Assembly (NCBI GenBank): GCA_964353405.1
Contig: CAYGWJ010000189.1
Span: 1-11,260 of the forward strand
DNA: 11,260 bases
Direction of reading: 5' to 3'
Origin: JBGLNJ01 sp964353405
GTDB lineage: Bacteria > Chloroflexota > Anaerolineae > Fen-1058
In this document: piece by piece, positions 1-4,316 of the stretch
Layout: every line of letters starts with the position of its first letter
Position numbering within the stretch: position 1 is the first letter of the stretch
Made by a program: the position numbers and the translations under genes
Notes under the pieces: generated by a model
Told to the model about the DNA's origin: nothing
Databases searched by the model: none
What the model saw: the letters and a program-made list of their open reading frames with translations, nothing else

Positions 1-228
1 GTCGAGGCAATCGCCCTTGCGCGCGTCGTGGTGGTACCTGGTCGCGCGCTCGGCATCGGGCATGCCGGTGTCCACCATGATCTTGTGGTCGCCGGTATCC
101 ACCAGGTAGCAGACGACGGGGATTTCGATCTTTTGCCCGCCAGGGCCTTTAAAGAACATGTAGGTGCCCAGGTCGGCCTGAACATAGCCGGTGTTGATGG
201 GGTAGATGCGGGTGTTTTCGATGGACAT
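1..228 (-). CDS. MBL-fold hydrolase, N-acyl-homoserine-lactonase-like (N-terminal part)
   Basis: This is the first 76 codons of a gene that runs off the left edge. It starts at the ATG at 228-226, with a good Shine-Dalgarno (AAGGAGA, minus strand) about 5 nt upstream. The protein opens MSIENTRIYPINTGYVQ and contains CYLVDTGDHKIMVDTGMPD at about residues 40-58. This matches the first beta-strands and the VDTG turn that precede the HxHxDH zinc motif in metallo-beta-lactamase-fold hydrolases, most like the AHL-lactonase (AiiA/AttM-type) branch. The zinc ligands lie outside the window, so the catalytic class cannot be verified and lactone hydrolysis is only a family inference. The gene is the last in a run of minus-strand genes and is separated from the upstream brnA-like gene by repeat copy A. 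I see no clear sigma-70 promoter between the repeat and the start. Confidence 0.72.
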   Translation of the reverse strand, partial: MSIENTRIYPINTGYVQADLGTYMFFKGPGGQKIEIPVVCYLVDTGDHKIMVDTGMPDAERATRYHHDARKGDCLD

Positions 229-374
229 AAAAGTCTCCTTTCTTTCAACGCTGTTGTGATGTCAGGCGATGTAGTAGCCATTGAATGAATTCAATGGCTG
301 GTACACGAAACCCGCTGAAGCGGGTTGGTATCTTTTAACGCGCTTGAGCGCGTTTCTGATTCTAGGTCGCGAAT

Positions 375-503
375 TCATTCGCGGCCTGTTTGCCACTCTT
401 GCAACAACCTGGCCGCGGTCGGCCAAAGCTTTTCGACACAGTGAAACCGGTCGGTGCGGATGTGAATGTTCACCAACGGCGTGCCAGCGAAAAGGCCGGA
501 CAT
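375..503 (-). pseudogene. GntR/UTRA gene 3'-end relic inside repeat copy A
   Basis: On the minus strand this stretch encodes 42 residues beginning MSGLFAGTPLVNIHIRTDRF and ending ARLLQEWQTGRE, then TGA. The part from NIHIRTDR to LWP is the extreme C-terminus of a UTRA ligand-binding domain and matches the intact regulator at 1620-2441. At DNA level 402-469 matches 1734-1801 with about 6 differences in 68 bases by eye. No helix-turn-helix and no other UTRA sequence precedes it. The ATG lies in the loop of the preceding hairpin with no obvious Shine-Dalgarno. It is best read as a gene remnant carried within the repeat. A translated micro-peptide cannot be excluded, because the frame is open in both copies. 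Confidence 0.75.
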
Positions 504-518
504 GCTCTTATCCGGCCT
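493..518 (-). terminator. Hairpin plus T-run after the BrnA-type gene
   Basis: Minus strand: an 8-bp perfect stem AGGCCGGA / TCCGGCCT with a 10-nt loop, followed by TTTTCGC. It lies 19-44 nt past the stop of the BrnA-type gene and forms one end of repeat copy A. The T-run is short (4), so termination strength is uncertain. Confidence 0.55.
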
Positions 519-536
519 CTTTGCCGCTGCCTAACA

Positions 537-827
537 TTAGGTTGCCTTTTGAGCTACTCGTGTGTTGCCAGCGCGGCGCGAGGCGGGCAACTCTTCGCGC
601 ACGACACGGCGCAGGATTTCCTCTAGCCGCTGCTCGCGGCTCTGGACATATTCCCGCAAAGCGTGGTTGATCAAGGTCTGATAGTTGCCGCCACCGGCTG
701 CGTGAACTTGCTGCCGGAACCAGTCCAGAACATCGTCGTCAAGTCGGATTGTGATGCGCGTCTTGCCGCGCGGCGTCGGATCAATGGCCCCTCGTTTGCC
801 TTGGCTGAAATCGTATCTGTCCTTCAT
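537..827 (-). CDS. BrnA-type ribbon-helix-helix antitoxin, apparently orphan
   Basis: This is a 96-residue protein starting at the ATG at 827-825 (MKDRYDFSQGKRGAI). A 20-residue upstream extension of the reading frame is not used, because it overlaps the promoter. The opening YDFSxGKRGAI and the segment KTRITIRLDDDVLDWF (22-37), followed by NYQTLINHALREYV (48-61), are typical of the BrnA/COG3514 antitoxin family. The first beta-strand binds DNA and the helices dimerise. A charged C-terminal helix (LEEILRRVVREEL, 68-80) follows. In the family, BrnA neutralises the RNase BrnT encoded immediately upstream. Here the space upstream is repeat copy B and no BrnT-like frame is visible, so the gene looks orphan or solitary. 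The product would be cytoplasmic and probably autoregulatory. Its promoter places the start of transcription at or next to the start codon. Confidence 0.82.
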   Translation of the reverse strand: MKDRYDFSQGKRGAIDPTPRGKTRITIRLDDDVLDWFRQQVHAAGGGNYQTLINHALREYVQSREQRLEEILRRVVREELPASRRAGNTRVAQKAT

Positions 828-833
828 GGTTCT

Positions 834-862
834 ATTGTATGCACAAGCGTACAGAAGCGCAA
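834..862 (-). promoter_or_regulatory. Sigma-70-like promoter of the BrnA-type gene, near-leaderless
   Basis: Minus strand: -35 TTGCGC (862-857), a 17-nt spacer, and -10 TACAAT (839-834). Only 6 nt separate the -10 box from the ATG at 827, so transcription would begin at about the A of the start codon. The transcript would then lack a Shine-Dalgarno. The promoter lies just outside repeat copy B. Confidence 0.65.
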
Positions 863-980
863 GGTGGGGTTGGCCATAGACAGCCATTGAATGAATTCAA
901 TGGCTGGTACGGGAAACCCGCTGAAGCGGGTTGACATCGCTCAACGCGCTTGAGCGCGTTTGTGGTTTTAGGCCGCGAAT

Positions 981-1109
981 TCATTCGTGGCCTGCTTGCC
1001 ACTCTTGCAACAACCTAGCTGCGCTCGGCCACAGCTTTTCGACATGGTGATACCGATCGGTGCGAATGTGAATGTTTGCCAACGGCATGCCAGCGAAAAG
1101 GCCAGATGA
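981..1109 (-). pseudogene. GntR/UTRA gene 3'-end relic inside repeat copy B
   Basis: Same frame and length as the relic in copy A, reading SGLFAGMPLANIHIRTDRYH near its start and AARLLQEWQAGHE at its end, then TGA in the 970-993 palindrome. Seven residues differ from copy A, several conservatively (F/Y, T/S, V/A). The homologous position of the copy A ATG is TCA here. An internal ATG at 1088-1086 is the only obvious start, so independent translation is doubtful. The stretch 1008-1075 resembles 1734-1801 of the intact regulator, but less closely than copy A does. Confidence 0.72.
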
Positions 1110-1124
1110 ACTTTTATCCGGCCT
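1099..1124 (-). terminator. Hairpin plus T-run after the Phd-type gene
   Basis: Minus strand: a 9-bp stem AGGCCGGAT / ATCTGGCCT with one G-T wobble, followed by TTTTCGC. The stop codon of the Phd-type frame (1116-1114) lies at the edge of the hairpin loop, so the gene ends inside its own terminator. This is the equivalent of 493-518. Confidence 0.5.
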
Positions 1125-1453
1125 CACGTGTTTCCATCTGTGGCTTGTGTGTGGAGCGACCATATTGCTCAGCAAAGACCTGGCGTTTGGTTTGTTCCAA
1201 CTCGGCCATAAACTCTTCTTCGCTCAGGCCGCGCGCTTCTACTTCTTGCCCGAGATGGCGCGCGAAATCGTGAAACGCGGCTTTGCGCTTCTTGTGTGCC
1301 ACGAGTTGTTCGTATTCCGCCATCGAAAGCAAGACGGCCACAGGCGTACCGCTGCTCTGGATGATGGCGTGTTCGTCACGTTTGCCCAACCGCTTGACGA
1401 TTGCGCCAAACTTGCGCCGCACTTGTCGCCGTGACGATTCTTTGATTACTCAT
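1114..1453 (-). pseudogene. Phd/YefM-family antitoxin with N-terminal frameshift
   Basis: Two frames make up one Phd/YefM antitoxin. The ATG at 1453-1451, preceded closely by AGGAGA, starts MSNQRIVTATSA. The family's next residues, RRKFGAIVKRL, then IIQSSGTPVAVLLSMAEYEQL, continue in another frame from about 1420. The shift equals a loss of 2 nt, perhaps a GC pair from a GCGCGG run, or a gain of 1 nt. A GTG at 1422-1420 could restart translation and give a 102-residue protein lacking the first beta-strand. The Phd fold is otherwise present, followed by a helical, acidic toxin-binding region (LSEEEFMAELEQTKRQVF). The last residues (about METREAG) are read into repeat copy B, so the native end was probably replaced. 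No PIN, Doc or RelE toxin is adjacent. A sequencing indel is an alternative explanation. Confidence 0.68.
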
Positions 1454-1533
1454 TCTCCTGCCCTCGCTAACTAGCCTCACGCACTGAGATTACTGTACCA
1501 CAAGTGAAACGAAAAGGGTAGAGCCGTTGTATT

Positions 1534-1601
1534 GTCATTCTGAACGCAGTGAAGAATCTCTTTGCCCTGGCGCAGAGACCCTTCGCTCCACTCAGGGTGA
1601 C
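1534..1601. repeat. Imperfect inverted-repeat element of the CATTCTGA...TCAGGGTGAC type
   Basis: The left arm GTCATTCTGAACGCAGTGAA and the right arm ending CTCCACTCAGGGTGAC are imperfect inverted copies about 27 nt long, separated by about 14 nt. Elements with this look (CATTCTGAGCG...GAAGAATCT) are dispersed in many bacterial genomes. It lies 18 nt past the stop of the GntR gene, so it would form a long hairpin at that transcript's 3' end. The rest of 1454-1619 holds nothing else I can name. Confidence 0.7.
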
Positions 1602-1619
1602 AGGTTTTCGAATACGCTC

Positions 1620-2441
1620 TTACTGCGCTTCATCGCGCACGTCTCCGAAGGTGGCTTCCGTCCATTCCAGAGCTTCCGCTTCACGGGCTGTGTCTTGCGC
1701 CATTTCGCGATAGGCGGTCTCTTGCCGCTCCCTCAACAACCCCGCCGCACTCGGCCAGAGCTTTTCGACATAGTGAAACCGGTCGGTGCGGATGTGAATG
1801 TCGGCCCACACCACCGGGACGTGATTGGCGCTGAACGATAGCCGCTCGACGACGAGCACTTGCGCCCCCGCGGGCAAGCCGAGGATTTCCAAATCCTTTT
1901 CGCTGCCAGGCACGATGCGGATGTCTTCTTTGATTTCGGGAATGACGGTATGATACTTGCCTTCCAGCAGCTTTTGGAATGAATAATGAGACATGTCATC
2001 GTGTTCCAGGCCGGGACAAATTTCGTACGGAATATAGTTGACCTGGTTTGCCAGCACCTGGTCGTCCACGATGCGCGTCCGCTCCAGACGATAGACCGGT
2101 GAGCCGACGGGCGACTCGAGCTTGGCCGCCGCCATCTCGGGGCACGGGACGACGACCGCCGCGCGCACGTCCGAAGATGGTTTTAGCCCGGATTTGCTCG
2201 TGTGCTGAAAGAGGCTGTCCAGCGTCGGGCCGACGATGCCGATGATTTCAAAATCCTCGCCGTGCACGTTGACCAATCCCTTGCGATATTCGGCCAACAG
2301 CACCTGTCGCATCTCGTCTGGCGAGGTCGGCCACACAGTCGCCAACTCGTTAACCGTGACGAATTGGCCCTTGACCAATTTGCCTTCGAGGATGGCAGCC
2401 TCGATTTGTCTTTGTAGCTCGACGGGAAAGTGAATGTCCAG
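1620..2441 (-). CDS. GntR-family regulator with UTRA domain and antitoxin-like C-terminal tail
   Basis: This is a cytoplasmic transcription regulator of about 273 residues. The winged helix is at about 5-70 (VELQRQIEAAILEGKL, then VTVNELATVWPTSPDEMRQVL), and the UTRA effector domain is at about 80-240 (PVYRLERTRIVDD, VNYIPYEICPGL, VLVVERLSFS, WADIHIRTDRFHYVEKLWP). The first available TTG (2378) would cut off the DNA-binding helix, so I place the start at a CTG (2441-2439), 9 nt after GGAGG. An ATC at 2447-2445 is the only other in-frame candidate near that site. The effector is unknown. After the natural UTRA end (LLRERQ) about 33 extra residues follow, with TAYREMAQD and EAEALEWTEATFGDV. They resemble the C-terminal, toxin-binding segment of small MazE-like antitoxins. 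That resemblance is from memory and not verified. Confidence 0.8.
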   Translation of the reverse strand: MDIHFPVELQRQIEAAILEGKLVKGQFVTVNELATVWPTSPDEMRQVLLAEYRKGLVNVHGEDFEIIGIVGPTLDSLFQHTSKSGLKPSSDVRAAVVVPCPEMAAAKLESPVGSPVYRLERTRIVDDQVLANQVNYIPYEICPGLEHDDMSHYSFQKLLEGKYHTVIPEIKEDIRIVPGSEKDLEILGLPAGAQVLVVERLSFSANHVPVVWADIHIRTDRFHYVEKLWPSAAGLLRERQETAYREMAQDTAREAEALEWTEATFGDVRDEAQ

Positions 2442-2450
2442 GTTGATTGT

Positions 2451-2455
2451 CCTCC
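2451..2455 (-). promoter_or_regulatory. Shine-Dalgarno that decides a non-AUG start of the GntR gene
   Basis: GGAGG on the minus strand. There is no ATG, GTG or TTG at usable distance in the frame of the winged helix. CTG lies 9 nt downstream and ATC 3 nt downstream. Confidence 0.55.
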
Positions 2456-2476
2456 GATTTGAACAGAAACCACAAA

Positions 2477-2529
2477 ATCCGGAGTGCAGGCTTTAGCCTG
2501 CTAATTGCAGCCAAGTCGGCACTCCGGAT
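2477..2529 (-). terminator. Nested hairpin between the AAA+ ATPase and GntR genes
   Basis: Outer arms of 11 nt (ATCCGGAGTGC at 2477-2487, GCACTCCGGAT at 2519-2529) enclose an inner palindrome GCAGGCTTTAGCCTGC (2486-2501). On the minus strand the outer stem is followed by a short T-run (ATTTTG). It sits 39 nt past the ATPase stop and upstream of the GntR gene, so it could end the ATPase transcript. The form resembles dispersed repeats seen in related genomes, so it may be a repeat recruited as a terminator. Confidence 0.6.
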
Positions 2530-2567
2530 ACTTGCTCTCGCTGCGCGCTCGATGGCCCATCGTGCGG

Positions 2568-3551
2568 TCAGCGGTCAGTTGTAGAAATGGAAGAAGCTGA
2601 AAACTCGTCCGCGGCTTTTTGCGCGATGGCAACCTGGTCTTGAGCCTGCAAGCGCGCTTTCACTTCCTGGAGTATGCGCTCAAGCTGGCCCTTGCTCACT
2701 GAGTCAATGTCGTCTTGATACTTGAGCAGGACGCCGAGCGTATCGGTGATGATGGGCAAATCGAGTTCCTGGGCGTCGAGCGTGACGAGCGCCTCGGCCC
2801 AATCAAGCGTCTCCGCAATGCCGGGCACTTTGTAGAGTTCGACTTGGCGCAAGCCCTGGACAAACTCGACCAATTGACGAGCCAGCCGCTGCGGCGCGCT
2901 GGGCACTCGCAGCGTGACGATGAGATACTCTTTTTCCGGCGCCGGGTAATCAATCCAGTGATAGATGCAGCGCCGTTTGAGCGCGTCGTGCACTTCGCGC
3001 GTGCGATTGGACGTGATGACGACGACGGGCGGTCGGGTCGCCTTGATCGTGCCGATTTCGGGGATGGTGATCTGAAAATCACTGAGCAGTTCCAGCAGAA
3101 ATGCTTCGAACTCTTGATCGGCGCGGTCGAGCTCGTCAATCAGCAGAACGGGAGCGATGCCGTCTTGCGTGAGTTCAATCGCTTGAAGCAAAGGCCGCTT
3201 GATGAGATAGTCAGGCCCGAACAGATCGCGCTCAAGCTCTGCCGTATCGGCGCAGCCTTGCAGCTCGAGCGCGCGGATGTGAAGCATCTGGCGCGTATAG
3301 TTCCACTCATAGATGGTGCTGTTGACGTCCAGCCCTTCGTAGCACTGAAGCCGGATGAGCGGACGCTGGAGCATCTCGGCCAATGTCTTGGCAACCTGCG
3401 TTTTGCCCACGCCGGCTTCGCCTTCGAGCAAAAGCGGCTTGTTGAGTTTGAGTGTCAGATAAATCGCGGTGGCAAGCGCACGGTCGGCGACGTAGGTATT
3501 TTCGTGGAGCGACTGCTGCAGTTCGTCAATACTTGCAAGTTCGGGGGGCAC
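2568..3551 (-). CDS. MoxR-type AAA+ ATPase, CoxD-like
   Basis: A soluble AAA+ ATPase of about 327 residues from the GTG at 3551-3549, which has GAGG 5 nt upstream. An ATG at 3596 would add 15 residues that do not look like the family. The family start (ASIDELQQSLHENTYVADRALATAI) follows the GTG directly. It has Walker A GEAGVGKT (about 44-51), Walker B VLLIDELD (about 135-142), sensor 1 VVVITSNRTREV (about 176-187) and the DALKRRCIYHWIDYP segment. In the cox operon, CoxD acts with the VWA protein CoxE to load sulfur and copper into the molybdenum active site of aerobic CO dehydrogenase. MoxR/VWA pairs act as chaperones more widely. A CoxE-like VWA gene lies in this window at 9242-10642, separated by an oppositely oriented operon. 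Assignment to the CoxD branch is inferred from overall look and neighbours. Confidence 0.85.
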   Translation of the reverse strand: MPPELASIDELQQSLHENTYVADRALATAIYLTLKLNKPLLLEGEAGVGKTQVAKTLAEMLQRPLIRLQCYEGLDVNSTIYEWNYTRQMLHIRALELQGCADTAELERDLFGPDYLIKRPLLQAIELTQDGIAPVLLIDELDRADQEFEAFLLELLSDFQITIPEIGTIKATRPPVVVITSNRTREVHDALKRRCIYHWIDYPAPEKEYLIVTLRVPSAPQRLARQLVEFVQGLRQVELYKVPGIAETLDWAEALVTLDAQELDLPIITDTLGVLLKYQDDIDSVSKGQLERILQEVKARLQAQDQVAIAQKAADEFSASSISTTDR

Positions 3552-3642
3552 GTTCACCTCACATAGTTGGCTGCGCTGGTCACAGTGTAAACCCATTGGA
3601 CAGCGATTGTAGAGTGTCAGTCATCGTCAAAATCTTGAACGA

Positions 3643-3648
3643 ATTATA
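3643..3648 (-). promoter_or_regulatory. Possible -10 box for the AAA+ ATPase gene
   Basis: A perfect TATAAT on the minus strand about 92 nt before the chosen GTG start. No convincing -35 hexamer lies 16-18 nt upstream, so the call rests on the -10 alone. Confidence 0.35.
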
Positions 3649-3687
3649 CTCTGTATCTCGCAAGGTTGGCGCAGACCAGACTCGATT

Positions 3688-3710
3688 CACAAGCTAATTG
3701 CAATGTTGTG
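3688..3710. promoter_or_regulatory. Candidate operator dyad over the -35 box
   Basis: CACAA and TTGTG half sites, with 13 nt between them, straddle the -35 element of the operon promoter. The placement suits autorepression by the PadR protein encoded first in the operon. The dyad is short and could be chance. Confidence 0.3.
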
Positions 3711-3726
3711 TGTTATGAGGTATAAT
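3698..3726 (+). promoter_or_regulatory. Sigma-70-like promoter of the padR-importer-maturation operon
   Basis: -35 TTGCAA (3698-3703), a 17-nt spacer, and -10 TATAAT (3721-3726, consensus). Transcription would start near 3733, giving a leader of about 45 nt to the PadR ATG. It is the only strong promoter I see upstream of the six following genes. Confidence 0.68.
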
Positions 3727-3777
3727 TTGATTGGATATTCCGATTCTGAATAGCTTTCATTGTTGCCGATTTCTGCC

Positions 3778-4299
3778 ATGCCGCGCGATTTTGACCTACC
3801 TTCCAATTTGGCTCTCCTGGGCCTGCTCATGGCGCATCCGCGACACGGCTATGAGCTGTACCAGGAGTTTAACCGCCAGTTGGGCCGCGTGTGGCGCATC
3901 GGCTTGAGCCAGCTTTACGCGCAACTCAAGCAACTCGGAGAAACTGGTCTCGTGACGGCCCAGGTCGAGCCGCAGTCCAATCGCCCCGCGCGCAAAGTGT
4001 ATCATCTCACCGCGCCCGGGCGCACAGCTTTTCTGGAATGGCTGCACCAGCCCACCCCTTATCTCAGCCACATTCGCTTCGAGTTCCTGGCGCGTGTCTA
4101 TTACTTCCGCTTACTCGAATTGCCCGGCCTCGAGGAATTTGTCGCCAATCAAAAAACGATTTGCCGTGAACGGGTCGAGGGGCTGGCGCGCGCCGCGTCC
4201 GAGACCGACGATGATTTTGCGCGATTGGTGCTTGATTTTCGCCAGCGACAGTTGGAAGCATCCATTCAGTGGCTGGATCGTTGTTTGGAAAAATCTTGA
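3778..4299 (+). CDS. PadR-family transcriptional regulator
   Basis: A 173-residue protein starting at the ATG at 3778 (MPRDFDLPSNLALLGLLMAH). A TTG at 3760 would only add six atypical residues, and neither start has a clear Shine-Dalgarno. The N-terminal winged helix is canonical PadR: NLALLGLLMAHPRHGYELYQEF, then IGLSQLYAQLKQLGETGLV, the wing with ARKVYHLTAPGRTAFLEWL, and a Vir_act_alpha-type helical C-terminus (about 95-173). PadR proteins are dimeric repressors that respond to small molecules or metals. The signal here is unknown. It is the first gene of the operon, 17 nt before the importer lipoprotein, under a consensus -10 promoter with an overlapping dyad. Control of importer and maturation genes is therefore the natural inference. 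Confidence 0.9.
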   Translation: MPRDFDLPSNLALLGLLMAHPRHGYELYQEFNRQLGRVWRIGLSQLYAQLKQLGETGLVTAQVEPQSNRPARKVYHLTAPGRTAFLEWLHQPTPYLSHIRFEFLARVYYFRLLELPGLEEFVANQKTICRERVEGLARAASETDDDFARLVLDFRQRQLEASIQWLDRCLEKS

Positions 4300-4316
4300 T
4301 GCAAGGAGTTGACTCG

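Larger units (their letters stand above)
278..519 (-). repeat. 242-bp chimeric direct repeat, copy A
   Basis: This is the first of two 242-bp copies in the same orientation (other copy 884-1125). By eye they differ at about 31 positions, or about 87% identity, with no net length change. Read on the minus strand, the unit is a G+C-rich hairpin followed by TTTT (493-518), a 36-codon UTRA-domain tail ending in TGA (375-377), and four palindromes. The palindromes are 364-387 (AGGTCGCGAA stem), 337-354 (AACGCGCT stem), 309-326 (AACCCGCT stem) and 278-297 (CCATTGAA stem, TGAA loop). No target-site duplication is evident and no transposase is present. It sits just downstream of the BrnA-type antitoxin gene and upstream of the lactonase-like gene. 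Confidence 0.88.
884..1125 (-). repeat. 242-bp chimeric direct repeat, copy B
   Basis: This is the second copy of the unit at 278-519, with the same order and length. It has the terminator-like hairpin 1099-1124, a UTRA tail with its stop at 981-983, and palindromes at 970-993, 943-960, 915-932 and 884-903. The stem changes between copies are mostly neutral or wobble pairs, and the 884-903, 915-932 and 943-960 palindromes are base-for-base identical to copy A. The copy begins inside the 3' end of the Phd-type gene, whose reading frame uses a stop supplied by the repeat, and ends 21 nt before the brnA-like -35 box. Confidence 0.88.

Noticed and set aside
523..540. Integron attC site or gene-cassette core, GTTAGGC on the minus strand at 529-535 next to the brnA-like gene
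   Set aside because: Only one core-like heptamer, no paired RYYYAAC at attC spacing, none at the equivalent place beside copy B, and no integrase.
278..1125. CRISPR array
   Set aside because: The repeat is 242 bp with only two copies and gene-sized spacing. Short regularly spaced repeats are absent.
278..1125. Insertion sequence or classical MITE with terminal inverted repeats and target duplication
   Set aside because: The outer ends (CCATTGAA side and AGGCCGGA side) are not inverted copies of each other, no duplicated flank is seen, and no transposase is encoded.
2715..3566. Long plus-strand open frame opposite the AAA+ ATPase gene
   Set aside because: It is the antisense shadow of the ATPase gene. 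It has no recognisable domain, whereas the minus strand encodes intact Walker A and B motifs.
3597..3777. Molybdenum-cofactor riboswitch or ModE operator upstream of the operon
   Set aside because: The leader to the PadR ATG is only about 45 nt from the predicted start, too short for a Moco riboswitch, and no ModE-like palindrome was recognised.
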